Translations under genes and position numbers: made by a program
Part shown: positions 51,116 through 59,907 of the stretch, piece after piece
Position numbering within the stretch: position 1 is the stretch's first letter
How the letters are laid out: the number at the start of each line of letters is the position of its first letter
The notes under the pieces: generated by a model
The model's input: the letters and a program-made list of their open reading frames with translations, nothing else
Told to the model about the DNA's origin: nothing
Database searches by the model: none
Source of the DNA: Burkholderia stagnalis
GTDB lineage: Bacteria; Pseudomonadota; Gammaproteobacteria; Burkholderiales; Burkholderiaceae
Assembly: GCF_902830275.1 (NCBI RefSeq)
Contig: NZ_CADESW010000001.1
Location: 248,001 to 312,000 of the forward strand
Reading direction: 5' to 3'
Length of the DNA stretch: 64,000 nt

Positions 51116-52416
51116 TGCAGCCGCACCGCCTGCTGTGGGCCTACGCCCGCACCCGCACGCGCCGCTTCGCGGACCGCACGGCGCTCGAGCGCCACCAGGC
51201 GCGCGGGCTCGACCGCTTCGCACGCACCGTGCTCGCGCGCAGCCCGTGGTTCGCGCCGTACGCGAGCCAGCCGCGCGACGCATGGCCGCTGATGGACAAG
51301 GCGGCGATGCTCACGCGTTTCGATACGATGAACACCGCGGGGCTGACGCTCGACGAGGTGCTCGCGTGCGCGCATCGCGCCGAGCAGTCGCGCGACTTCA
51401 GCCCGATGCTCGGGCACTACAGCGTCGGCCTGTCGTCGGGCACGTCCGGCAGCCGCGGCGTGTTCGTCGCGAGCCCGGCCGAGCGCGCGACATGGGCCGG
51501 CGTGCTGCTCGCGAAGCTGCTGCCGCAGGGGCTGCTGCATCGCGAACGGGTCGCGCTGTTCCTGCGCGCGAACAACCGGCTGTACACGGCGGTGCGCACG
51601 CCGTGGCTGTCGTTCGCGTTCTACGACCTGTTCGAGCCGTTCGAGTCGCTGGTCGCGCAGCTCGACGCGTACCGGCCGACGATCGTCGTCGCGCCGGCCC
51701 AGGTGCTGTGCTCGCTCGCGCTCGCCGTGCGCGAGGGCCGGCTGGCCGTGCGCCCGGCTCGCGTCATCGCGGTCGCCGAAGTGCTGGAGCCGCTCGACCG
51801 CGTGCTGCTGGCCGAAACGTTCGGGCGCGTCGACGAGGTCTACCAGGCGACCGAGGGCTTCCTGGGCGCGACGTGCACGCACGGCACACTGCACCTGAAC
51901 GAGGAATTCCTCCACGTAGAACCGCAGTGGCTCGACGACACGCGCTTCGTGCCGGTCATCACCGATTTCACGCGGTCCACACAGCCGATCGTCCGCTACC
52001 GGCTCGACGACGTGCTCGCGGTGCGCCGCGCGCCCTGCCCGTGCGGCAGCCCGGCGCTCGCGATCGAGCGGATCGAGGGACGCTGCGACGACATGCTGGT
52101 GCTGCCCGGCCGCGACGGGACGCCGCGCACCGTGTTCGCCGACGTGTGCGCGCGGGCGCTCGCGCAGGCGCTGCCGCTGCACGCCGACTACCGGCTGACG
52201 CAGACGGCGCCGGCCGCGCTCACGCTCGCGGTCGACACGGGCGCGGACGGCGCGGCGTCCGGCACGCTCGCCGCCTGCCGGCAGCATCTCGTCGACGTGT
52301 TCGCGCGGCTCGGCGTCGCCACGGACGCGCTCACGTGGACACTGAGCCCGGCCGTGCCCGCACGCGACTTCACGCAGAAGCGGCGCCGCATCGTCCGCGC
52401 GAAGGAGGCGCGATGA
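51115..52416 (+). CDS. PaaK/F390-synthetase-like adenylate-forming enzyme
   Basis: A 433-residue AMP-forming ligase-type enzyme of the phenylacetate-CoA ligase/CoF synthetase group, shorter than standard acyl-CoA ligases. The ATP loop is SSGTSGSRG (residues 107-115). Later motifs are YQATEGFLGATC, TDFTRSTQPIVRYRLDD and CPCGSPALAIERIEGRCDDML. It would activate a carboxylic acid as an acyl-AMP; the substrate is unknown. The ATG overlaps the previous stop as TGATG with GAGGG 10 nt upstream. Confidence 0.84.
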   Translation: MQPHRLLWAYARTRTRRFADRTALERHQARGLDRFARTVLARSPWFAPYASQPRDAWPLMDKAAMLTRFDTMNTAGLTLDEVLACAHRAEQSRDFSPMLGHYSVGLSSGTSGSRGVFVASPAERATWAGVLLAKLLPQGLLHRERVALFLRANNRLYTAVRTPWLSFAFYDLFEPFESLVAQLDAYRPTIVVAPAQVLCSLALAVREGRLAVRPARVIAVAEVLEPLDRVLLAETFGRVDEVYQATEGFLGATCTHGTLHLNEEFLHVEPQWLDDTRFVPVITDFTRSTQPIVRYRLDDVLAVRRAPCPCGSPALAIERIEGRCDDMLVLPGRDGTPRTVFADVCARALAQALPLHADYRLTQTAPAALTLAVDTGADGAASGTLAACRQHLVDVFARLGVATDALTWTLSPAVPARDFTQKRRRIVRAKEAR

Positions 52417-53015
52417 TCACGCTGCCGCCGCGACTGCGCGCGATGGCGCTCGGCTGGGGCGCGGTCGGCGCCGCCTATACCCTGTCCGGCGTCCTGCAGG
52501 GCCCCGGGACGGTGCTCGCCGAAAGCGCGCTCGACCGGCTCGTCCCGTTCGACCCGCGCGGCGTGTGGCTCTACCTGTCGTTCTTTGCGCTGATCCCGTA
52601 CGCGTATCTTCGTGCGGACGCCGCGCGCGTGCCGTGGCTGATGCGCGCGATGCAGTTCAGTGCGCTCGCGTCCGGCATCGTCTTCGTGCTGTTCCCGACC
52701 ACGCTGCATTACCCGCCGGTCGGCGGCACGTCACCGAGCGCCGTCGCGCTGCGGCTCCTCGCGGCGGGCGATTCCGCGCAGAACTGCCTGCCGTCGCTGC
52801 ACGCGGCACTGACCTGCCTCGCCGCACGCGCGCTGGTCGACGCACGCCGCCCATGGCGCAGCGCGCTCGTCGTGCTGTGGAGCGCGGCGATCACCTGCTC
52901 GATCGTACAGACGCGCCGCCACCTGGCGCTCGACATTTCAGCGGGCGTGCTCGTCGCGCTCGTCTGCGGGATGCTCGCCGCAAGGCTGCCCGCGTTCTCC
53001 CGGAGGCTGACCTGA
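52413..53015 (+). CDS. PAP2-family membrane phosphatase
   Basis: A 200-residue integral membrane protein with about five to six hydrophobic segments. The phosphatase motifs are NCLPSLHAALT (the C2 Ser-His) and TRRHLALDI (the C3 Arg-x-x-His-x-x-x-Asp), as in lipid phosphate phosphatases and inositol-phosphoceramide-type PAP2 proteins. It should dephosphorylate a lipid phosphate or transfer a phospho-head group at the membrane. GGAGG lies 4 nt before the ATG. ATGA overlap with the gene before and TGATG with the gene after. Confidence 0.85.
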   Translation: MITLPPRLRAMALGWGAVGAAYTLSGVLQGPGTVLAESALDRLVPFDPRGVWLYLSFFALIPYAYLRADAARVPWLMRAMQFSALASGIVFVLFPTTLHYPPVGGTSPSAVALRLLAAGDSAQNCLPSLHAALTCLAARALVDARRPWRSALVVLWSAAITCSIVQTRRHLALDISAGVLVALVCGMLAARLPAFSRRLT

Positions 53016-54127
53016 TGAATGTGTTCGCTTTACCGCTCGCCGTGATGCTGGCGCTCGTCGTCGCCGACGTGGCCGGCCTGCGCTGGCTGCGCGGGCAGCG
53101 CGCGCCGTGGCGCGACGTGATCTTCAACCTGAATTCCGGGCACATCGTGCTGTGGCTGTTCCGCGGCGTCGAGGTCGCGGTGTTCGCGTGGCTGTCCGCA
53201 CACGCGAACCTGCACTGGGTCGACCGGCTCGGCACGCCCGGCGTGTGGATCTTCACGTTCTTCGCATGGGATTTCTGCTTCTACTGGTTGCACCGGCTGC
53301 ATCACAAGATCCCGCTGATGTGGGCGGTCCATGTCGTCCACCACGAAGGCGAGCATTTCAACCTGTCGCTCGGCGTGCGCAATTCCTGGTACTCGTCGCT
53401 CACGTCGATCCCGTTCTTCGCGGGCCTCGCCGTGCTCGGCGTGCCCGTCGAGGCGTTCGTGCTGGTGGGCGGGTTCCACTATTCGGTGCAGTTCTACAAC
53501 CATAGCGGCACGATCTACCGGTCCGGCTGGCTCGACCGCTTCTTCGTGACGCCGGCGAACCACCGGGTCCATCACGGCCTGAACCCGGAATACATCGACA
53601 AGAACTTCGGCGGCACGCTGCTGATCTGGGACAAGCTGTTCGGCACCTACCAGCCCGAGCTGCCGCACGCGCCGATCCGCTACGGCGTGCATGATGCGGT
53701 GCGCACCGACAACCCGTTCTGGGCAAGCAACATCCCGCTACTGCGCTACCTCGGGCTCGCGACGCCCCGGCTGCCCGCGCGCGATCCGCTGCGGCTCGGC
53801 GACGGCTGGATCGCGATGGGCGGGCTCGCGCTGTTCGCGGTCGTCATCTATTACGTGCACCGGCAAGGCACGTTCCCTGCGCCGCAGGAGCCGCTGCTGT
53901 TCGGCTGGATCGCCGCGCAGACGATCGCGCTCGGCGCGCTGTCGGACGGACGCGCGTGGGCGCGCGCCGCATGGAGCACCGCGGCGCTCGCTATGCCGCT
54001 CTGCTTCGTCGGCGGGTTCGGCTGGCGCGACCCGCTCGGCTGCGCGCTCGTCGCGCTGGTCGGACTGCACGGCGCCGCCTGCCTGTTCGCGCGCGAGCGG
54101 CACCGCACGATGCTCGGAGCACGCTGA
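53015..54127 (+). CDS. Fatty acid hydroxylase/sterol desaturase-family membrane oxygenase (alkylglycerol monooxygenase-like)
   Basis: A 370-residue membrane di-iron enzyme. The histidine boxes are HRLHH near residue 91, HVVHHEGEHFN near 107 and NHRVHHG near 184. The WAVHVVHHEGEHFNLSLGVRNSW stretch resembles alkylglycerol monooxygenase rather than carotenoid or sterol enzymes. Six or more hydrophobic segments run through the protein; the last third adds four. It likely hydroxylates an alkyl chain or cleaves an ether-type lipid. GGAGG lies 8 nt upstream. Confidence 0.87.
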   Translation: MNVFALPLAVMLALVVADVAGLRWLRGQRAPWRDVIFNLNSGHIVLWLFRGVEVAVFAWLSAHANLHWVDRLGTPGVWIFTFFAWDFCFYWLHRLHHKIPLMWAVHVVHHEGEHFNLSLGVRNSWYSSLTSIPFFAGLAVLGVPVEAFVLVGGFHYSVQFYNHSGTIYRSGWLDRFFVTPANHRVHHGLNPEYIDKNFGGTLLIWDKLFGTYQPELPHAPIRYGVHDAVRTDNPFWASNIPLLRYLGLATPRLPARDPLRLGDGWIAMGGLALFAVVIYYVHRQGTFPAPQEPLLFGWIAAQTIALGALSDGRAWARAAWSTAALAMPLCFVGGFGWRDPLGCALVALVGLHGAACLFARERHRTMLGAR

Positions 54128-55239
54128 TGGACCCGCGGCCCGCCACCCGCGTGTGGCCCGAAGGCACGCCGCCGTTCGACGCCGAGCTGCGCGCCGCATC
54201 CGCCGCCTACCTGCGCGGGGCGGACGACCACCGCTACGCGGACGCGCGGCAGTGGCTCAAGGGCGCCGCCCTGCTGACCGCCGCGCTTGGCGCAGGCGGT
54301 TTCGCGCTGACGGCCGGCGGCCCGGCGCGCTTCGCGCTCGGGTACGTCGCGTTCGTGATGCTGTTCGCGGTGCTCGCCATCAACTTCATGCACGACGCCG
54401 CGCACGGCACGCTGATCGGACCGCCTCGCGTATCGCCCACCTCGGGCCGCCGGCTGAACGCGTGGATCGCGCGCGCGGTCACCGTGCCGCTCGGGATCGA
54501 GCCGGCGTACTGGCGCGTGCGCCACATCGCATTTCATCACCCGTACGCGAACATCGAGGGCCGCGACCTCGATCTCGAGGAAAACTTCTTCCTGTGCCAG
54601 ACGCCGTTCCAGACACGTCGCCCGCACCATCGCTACCAGCACCTGTATTGGCCGCTGATCGCGGCACTGTCGATGCCGTACATCGGCTGGATCTACGACT
54701 GGTCGGATCGGCTCGGCAAGACGCCCGTCGCGCGGCACCGCCCGCTGCCCGGCGTGCGCGGCTGGCTCGTGTTCGTCGGCGCGAAGCTCGCGCACTTCGC
54801 GCTGATGCTTGCGCTGCCCGTCTGGGTCCTGCACGGCATGGGGGTCGGATGGGGCAGCGTCGTTGCCGCCTACGTGCTCGCGCAGATGTGCGCGTCGTGC
54901 TTCGTCGTCGGGCTGCTGCTCGGCACCCACTGGGCCGACGTCGCGTTCTACCGCGCGCCCGACTGCGAACCGCTGCCGCACGGCTGGCGCGAGCACGGGC
55001 TGCATACTGCCGTCGACTGGCTGCCCGAGCCGCGCTGGCTCGCGTTCTGGCTCGGCGGGCTGCACCGTCACGCGACCCATCATCTGTTCCCGACCTGGCA
55101 CCATCGCCACTGCGATGCACTCGCGGCACTCGCCGCGCCGATCGCCGCACGCCACGGCGTGCCCTATCGGGTGCTCACCTACCGGGAGCTGATCGTCGCG
55201 CAGCGGCGGTTCCTGAAGCACATGGGCGGCGCGGACTGA
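54127..55239 (+). CDS. Membrane fatty acid desaturase
   Basis: A 370-residue desaturase with three histidine boxes: HDAAHG near residue 90, HIAFHH near 137, and HRHATHH near 316. It has about four to five membrane segments. It introduces a double bond into an acyl chain at the membrane. The long N-terminus carries no signal. It is the last gene of the seven-gene unit, joined to the hydroxylase by a TGATG overlap. Confidence 0.88.
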   Translation: MDPRPATRVWPEGTPPFDAELRAASAAYLRGADDHRYADARQWLKGAALLTAALGAGGFALTAGGPARFALGYVAFVMLFAVLAINFMHDAAHGTLIGPPRVSPTSGRRLNAWIARAVTVPLGIEPAYWRVRHIAFHHPYANIEGRDLDLEENFFLCQTPFQTRRPHHRYQHLYWPLIAALSMPYIGWIYDWSDRLGKTPVARHRPLPGVRGWLVFVGAKLAHFALMLALPVWVLHGMGVGWGSVVAAYVLAQMCASCFVVGLLLGTHWADVAFYRAPDCEPLPHGWREHGLHTAVDWLPEPRWLAFWLGGLHRHATHHLFPTWHHRHCDALAALAAPIAARHGVPYRVLTYRELIVAQRRFLKHMGGAD

Positions 55240-55550
55240 GCCGGATCGCGATGGCAATCGATCGCGAGCTGGGGCACGACGAGGTGATCGATGTCCGGCA
55301 TGCGAGCGATACGAATCCGGCAAGCTCCCGGCCCGCTCAGCCTCGGCGAACCTCAAAGTCAGATCCTGAAAATAGGCCAATCGACCTATATTTTGGTGAA
55401 TCGCAAACACGCACCGCGCATCCCGCCGCAGTTCTCAGCGATCGAAAACAGGACGGCGTCTTGCTCGGGATGAGTCGACTGACCGACAATGGCGCATCGC
55501 GAGCGCCGGAATCCACCGATTCCGGCGCGCCAGGAAACGCATCCATCCCG
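55240..55550 (+). other. Intergenic region upstream of the TetR gene
   Basis: About 310 nt between the desaturase stop and the TetR start, including an AT-rich stretch near 55360-55400 that contains a dyad (next entry). Alternative TetR starts at 55470 and 55560 exist in frame. Confidence 0.5.
55369..55394. promoter_or_regulatory. Candidate operator dyad upstream of tetR
   Basis: Half-sites AAAATAGG and CCTATATTTT face one another around an 8-nt centre, in an AT-rich patch of GC-rich DNA. It is 157-182 nt before the TetR start and is a plausible autoregulatory operator. Confidence 0.4.
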
Positions 55551-56288
55551 ATGGAACAGATGAGCCACGACGACGAGCAGAACAAGCCCCGACGAAACAC
55601 GCACGCCGGCCGACGACCGGACGCGCCTGCGGAACCGCAGCCGGGCGAAGGCCCGCGCACGCTGACCGAGCGCGGGCGCCAGACCGTCGCCCGCATCCTG
55701 GCGAGCGCGATCGACATCTTCGTGAAGGAAGGCTACGGCGGCCTGAGCATGCGCAAGGTGGCGACGAGCGCCGGCCTGGCGCTGTCGAACCTGCAGCACT
55801 ACTTCCCGTCCCGCGAAGACCTGTTTGCGGCCATCATCACGGAAACCATCGCGACGTATTCGCGCTCCTACGACGGCATCCGGACCGACGCGACACTGTC
55901 GCCGGAAGCGCGGCTGGAAAAGGTCGTGCGGCTGCTGATCGAGGATGGCAAGCTGCCCCGGACCCAGAGCCTGTTCGTGAACATCCAGGCGCTGGCCCAC
56001 ACGCACGAATTCGCGCGCAAGAGCGTGGAGGACGCGTACCAGTTCCAGCGCCGCGTGATCGGCGCGTTCGTGTCGGACGTGAACCCCGACCTGACGCCGC
56101 TCGAACTGTCGCGCAGGGCCGCGCTGATTACCTGCCAGATCGAGGGGCTGTTCGTGCTGATCCCTCAGCGCAACCGGTTTCCGTCGGACATCAAGGGGAT
56201 CGAGGACGAAGCGGTGAAGGCCATCGTGGCGCTCGTGCGCGCGCCGGGCGAACGCAGCGCGGCAGCGAAGCCGAAGGCGGCCCGATAG
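55551..56288 (+). CDS. TetR-family transcriptional regulator
   Basis: A 245-residue protein with a basic, disordered N-terminus (about 35 residues). The TetR helix-turn-helix follows (TVARILASAIDIFVKEGYGG, then LSMRKVATSAGLALSNLQHYF near 65-85). The C-terminal half is a helical ligand/dimer domain. The start is ambiguous: ATG 55551 has AGGAAA 14 nt upstream, ATG 55560 has GGA 5 nt upstream, and 55470 would lengthen it further. It lies downstream of the lipid operon on the same strand and 28 nt short of a convergent reductase. It may control either neighbour. Confidence 0.88.
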   Translation: MEQMSHDDEQNKPRRNTHAGRRPDAPAEPQPGEGPRTLTERGRQTVARILASAIDIFVKEGYGGLSMRKVATSAGLALSNLQHYFPSREDLFAAIITETIATYSRSYDGIRTDATLSPEARLEKVVRLLIEDGKLPRTQSLFVNIQALAHTHEFARKSVEDAYQFQRRVIGAFVSDVNPDLTPLELSRRAALITCQIEGLFVLIPQRNRFPSDIKGIEDEAVKAIVALVRAPGERSAAAKPKAAR

Positions 56289-56316
56289 CCGGACGCCACG
56301 CCGGCCCTCCGCCGGC

Positions 56317-57333
56317 TCACGCGATCCTGACCAGCATCTTGCCGGTGTTGGTGCCGTTCATCAGCCCGATGAACGCATCCGGCGCGCGGCGGATGCCGTC
56401 GACGATCGTCTCGTCGAACACGACCTGCCCGCCCCGCAGCCACGCGGCCATCTCGTCGACGAACGCGTCGCGATACTGCCGATAGTCGTGCAGCAGGAAG
56501 CCCGTCAGCGTCAGGCTGCGATAAACGATGTTTTCCATGAAGCGCGGCCCCGGTGCCGCACCGACATCGTCGTAGCGCGAAATCGCGCCGCAGATCGCCG
56601 CGCGCCCGCCGTAATTGAACGTCGCGAGCGCGGCTTCGAGATGATCGCCGCCCACGTTGTCGAAATACACGTCGATGCCGGCCGGGGCCGCCGCCCTGAG
56701 CTGCTCGAGCACGGGCGCGCGGCGATAGTTGAACGCCGCGTCGTATCCGTAGCGATCGCGCACGGCCGCCACCTTCGCGTCGCTGCCGGCCGAACCGATC
56801 ACGCGCGCGGCGCCCTTGAGGCGCGCGATCTGGCCCGCGAGCGAGCCGACCGCGCCGGCCGCCGCGGACACGAACACGACGTCCTCCGCACGCAGCCGCG
56901 CGACCGCGAGCAGGCCGACGTACGCGGTCATGCCGGTCGCGCCCAGCGCGCCGAGATGAACGCTGGCCGGCAGGCCCGGCACCTCGTCCACCCGCGCGAA
57001 GTCTTCCGCCGCGGCCTGCGCGACATCGCGCCAGCCGTACCGGTGCAGCACGAGGTCGCCGGGCGAGAAGTCGCCCGACGCGCTTTCGACCACCCGGCCG
57101 ATCGCGGCGCCCGTCATCGTCTCGTTCAGCTTGAACGGCTCGACGTACGACGGCCGATCGTCCATTCGCCCGCGCATGTACGGATCGACCGACACGTAGT
57201 CGTTGCGGACCCGGATCTCGCCGGCCGACAGCGGCGGCAGCGGCACCTCGACCGTTGCGAAATCGGCGACGACCGGCTGGCCGTTCGGCCGCCGCGCCAG
57301 TTGAATCTGCGTGCTGATATCGGTGAGCGCCAC
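56317..57333 (-). CDS. NADP-dependent medium-chain reductase (CurA/LTB4DH-like)
   Basis: A 338-residue MDR-superfamily enzyme without zinc. It has SVDPYMRGRMDDRPSY near the N-terminus, the NADP loop SAAAGAVGSLAGQIARLKG near 152-170 and VYFDNVGGDHLEAAL. Relatives reduce the C=C of alpha,beta-unsaturated ketones and aldehydes (E. coli CurA, leukotriene B4 dehydrogenase). The GTG start at 57333 is supported by AAGGAG 9 nt upstream. It ends an adc-ABM-reductase unit on the minus strand. A paralogue is at 60006-61046. Confidence 0.9.
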   Translation of the reverse strand: MALTDISTQIQLARRPNGQPVVADFATVEVPLPPLSAGEIRVRNDYVSVDPYMRGRMDDRPSYVEPFKLNETMTGAAIGRVVESASGDFSPGDLVLHRYGWRDVAQAAAEDFARVDEVPGLPASVHLGALGATGMTAYVGLLAVARLRAEDVVFVSAAAGAVGSLAGQIARLKGAARVIGSAGSDAKVAAVRDRYGYDAAFNYRRAPVLEQLRAAAPAGIDVYFDNVGGDHLEAALATFNYGGRAAICGAISRYDDVGAAPGPRFMENIVYRSLTLTGFLLHDYRQYRDAFVDEMAAWLRGGQVVFDETIVDGIRRAPDAFIGLMNGTNTGKMLVRIA

Positions 57334-57410
57334 CGCGCGATCTCCTTGCGTGAATGTCCGAACCCAAGCCGGTCGACGCCGCGCTCGCGCACGGCGCCGC
57401 ACCCGGCGCA

Positions 57411-57695
57411 TCAAACCTCGCTCACATGCTCGACCGAAGGCGGGCCGGCGAAGAACGGCCCCGCCAGCTCGCGCCAGCGCTGGAAATCGGCGGTCCGGCG
57501 AAACGCGTCGTGCAATTCGACGCTCTCCCACTGCACCATCAGCCGATAGCGGTCGGGGTGCTCGATGCCGCGATAGAGCCGCACGCCGTGACAGCCGGGC
57601 GCACGCTCGATCAGCGGCTTCGCTTGCGCAACCGCGCGCTCGAATCCGGACGCGCTGTTTTCGATCAGGTCGATCTGGGCGATTTCAATGACCAT
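57411..57695 (-). CDS. ABM-domain protein (antibiotic biosynthesis monooxygenase/YgiN type)
   Basis: A 94-residue dimeric ferredoxin-like fold protein: VIEIAQIDLIENSASGFERAVAQAKPLI at the start, then HGVRLYRGIEHPDRYRLMVQWES and HDAFRRTADFQRWRELAGPFF. This family includes cofactor-free quinol monooxygenases. The exact substrate cannot be told. GAGGAG lies 10 nt upstream of the ATG. It starts 24 nt after adc and precedes the reductase by about 80 nt. Confidence 0.85.
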   Translation of the reverse strand: MVIEIAQIDLIENSASGFERAVAQAKPLIERAPGCHGVRLYRGIEHPDRYRLMVQWESVELHDAFRRTADFQRWRELAGPFFAGPPSVEHVSEV

Positions 57696-57719
57696 GACAA
57701 GTGACTCCTCGGTTCGCCA

Positions 57720-58472
57720 TCAGGCGAGGTAATCGTGGACGACCCTGCCGTACGGCAGCGTCGTATCGCAAATCGTGTGCGTGACCGACACGATCTCGCG
57801 CACCGGCAGCTCCGCGAGCGGCGCGCGCGCATGCGGAAACAGCTCGAGCGTGCCCGGCCCCGTCCACGCACCCTTCACGACGACGTCCTGGTAGTCGATC
57901 CGCACGAGCTCCAGTATGCGTGGCTTGCCGTCCACGTGCGGAATGATCTTGAGCACGACGCCCGGCGTCGTGAGTGCCTGTCTTGCCCGGTCGAAGTCCA
58001 TTTCCCGATGCTTGTACGCCATCGTCGCCTTCGCGACGAGGCTGCCGCTGTAGTCGAGCGTGCCGACCAGCGTGTCGGTCTGCAGCGCGAGCATCGGCGA
58101 GCCGAACTTCTTCGGCAGCCCCCAGATCTCGCGGCCGTCGAGGATCGCGTTGACGTTGCCCGCGTACATCGACGGGCGGAAGCTGACGGCCTCGCCGTCG
58201 AGATAGGCGGAAATGCTCTGGCTGATCTCGTAGTAGTCGCCGAGGCCCGGCGCGACCATGTACAGGAACGCGATGCTGACGAGCGGGTCGCGCAGTTCGA
58301 GCGGCTCGGGCACCAGTTGCCGGATCCGCTCGAGATCGGAGCGGTAGGTGACCGTCAGCGCGGGCCGGTCGAGAAACTTGTCGGGCGCGGGCGGATACGG
58401 CGGCGAATTCAGCGGCATTGCGAAGGCCCGTTCGATCACGTCCTGCCTGCTCAGCCCTGATGCGTTGTCCAT
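57720..58472 (-). CDS. Acetoacetate decarboxylase-family protein
   Basis: A 250-residue enzyme with the Adc Schiff-base pair K121-K122 in EIWGLPKKFG, matching the clostridial EIWGFPKK motif. PEPLELRDPLVSIAFL and SFRPSMYAGNVNAILDG are also typical. It likely decarboxylates acetoacetate to acetone or acts on a related beta-keto acid. GGAG lies 8 nt before the ATG. It is the first gene of a three-gene minus-strand unit and is divergent from the AEC transporter. Confidence 0.9.
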   Translation of the reverse strand: MDNASGLSRQDVIERAFAMPLNSPPYPPAPDKFLDRPALTVTYRSDLERIRQLVPEPLELRDPLVSIAFLYMVAPGLGDYYEISQSISAYLDGEAVSFRPSMYAGNVNAILDGREIWGLPKKFGSPMLALQTDTLVGTLDYSGSLVAKATMAYKHREMDFDRARQALTTPGVVLKIIPHVDGKPRILELVRIDYQDVVVKGAWTGPGTLELFPHARAPLAELPVREIVSVTHTICDTTLPYGRVVHDYLA

Positions 58473-58691
58473 GGCAATTCTCCGGAAGCGAAAACGATGG
58501 CCGGCACGACGCGCCGGCCCACGGCGTCGGCCGGCGCGCTGCCGGCCCGTCGACGCGTTGCGCCCACCATAGCGCCGCGCCGCCGCGCGCTGTACCCCCG
58601 TTCCGGGGGGGTCAAAAAACGCCGCCGGCGCATCAAGGTGGCAGCGGCGCCCGTGCTGCGCGGCGCCCCTGTTACCCGATCCGGACCCGCC

Positions 58692-59636
58692 ATGACTTCC
58701 GAACTCGCGCACGCACTGGTGCCGTTCTTCTTTTCGATCGCAATGGGCTATTTCGCCGGGAAATCCCACGCCGGCAACCTGCCGATCGTGTCGATCAACA
58801 CGATGCTGGTCGACTACGCGCTGCCGTTCGCGCTGTTCGTCTACACCGCGAAGATGCCGCGCGCGGCGCTCGCGAGCCACTTCGCGCCGATCGCCGTGAT
58901 TACGATCGTCATGCTCGTGCCGTACTTCGCATCGCTCGCGCTGTCGAAGCACGTGTTCCACGTCGATGCGAGCCGCCGCGCCGTGCGGGCCGTGACGGTC
59001 GGCATGCCGAACTTCGCGGCGGTCGGGCTGCCGCTGCTGGTCGCCGTGTACGGCGAGTCGAGCACGCTGACCGTCGCGTTCGCGATCACGATCGCGTCGG
59101 TGGTGATGTCGCCGGCCTGCCTGATCCTGCTTGAACGGGCCCGAAGCGCCGGGCGCCCGCGCCAGCCGCAGGCGCCGCTGCTCACACACGCGCTGCGCAA
59201 CACGTTCACGAGGCCGGTGGTCGTCGCGCCGCTCGCCGGCATCGCATTTTCGTTGCTCGGCTGGCATCTGCCGGCCCTGATCGGCCAGTCGCTCGGCATC
59301 ATCGGCGGCACGACGGCCGGGCTCGCGCTGTTCTCGACCGGCCTGATCCTCGCCGCGCTGCCGATCCGCCTGAATGCGGAGGTGTTCGTCGCGCTGCTGC
59401 TCGGCCATCTCGTGCAGCCGCTGCTCGCGTGGCTGTGCGTGCGGCTGTTCGCGGTGCCGGCGCCGCTCGCCGGGCAGCTCGTGCTGCTGGCCGCGATTCC
59501 GTGCGGCTCGTTCGGCATCCTGTTCGGCCTCGCGTACGACATCGACGATCCGACCGCGGGCGCCACGCTGGTCGCGTCGAGTGTCGCGTCCGCGGCGACG
59601 CTGACGGTCACGATCTATCTGCTGCGGTTCATCTAG
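58692..59636 (+). CDS. AEC-family transporter
   Basis: A 314-residue integral membrane protein with ten hydrophobic segments, of the auxin-efflux-carrier family (malonate transporter MdcF-like). The conserved VGMPNFAAVGLPLL near residue 100 and PCGSFGILFGLAY near 275 are seen. It may export or import an organic acid. The start at 58692 is selected because the first helix follows immediately; the upstream frame is Arg-rich and not protein-like. It is transcribed away from the decarboxylase unit. Confidence 0.87.
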   Translation: MTSELAHALVPFFFSIAMGYFAGKSHAGNLPIVSINTMLVDYALPFALFVYTAKMPRAALASHFAPIAVITIVMLVPYFASLALSKHVFHVDASRRAVRAVTVGMPNFAAVGLPLLVAVYGESSTLTVAFAITIASVVMSPACLILLERARSAGRPRQPQAPLLTHALRNTFTRPVVVAPLAGIAFSLLGWHLPALIGQSLGIIGGTTAGLALFSTGLILAALPIRLNAEVFVALLLGHLVQPLLAWLCVRLFAVPAPLAGQLVLLAAIPCGSFGILFGLAYDIDDPTAGATLVASSVASAATLTVTIYLLRFI

Positions 59637-59715
59637 GCGTGTCGTCTTGCGCCGCATGGCCCGCGCGACGGAGCCCCCCGAATGGGGAGGCCCGGCTCGT
59701 CTGCCCGGAATTTAC

Positions 59716-59733
59716 TAGACGACTGGTCTACTT
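59716..59733. promoter_or_regulatory. TetR-like operator, copy 1
   Basis: TAGAC-GACTG-GTCTA (59716-59730) is a 15-bp inverted repeat with 5-bp half-sites. Together with the following CTT it is identical to the copy at 59908, so the 18-nt sequence is repeated exactly. Confidence 0.65.
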
Positions 59734-59907
59734 GGCACGTATGATCCGCTGCATGAACCGTCCCGACCGCCACGCTGCCTGCATCCAGGGGGCACGACTC
59801 CCGGCTCTCCATCGCCCTGCCGCCGTCCGGGCGGCGATGCCGGACCGCCGTGCGAGCCGGACGCCGGGACGTCGGAGGTCATTCGGCGCTTTTTTTGGAT
59901 CATCTTG

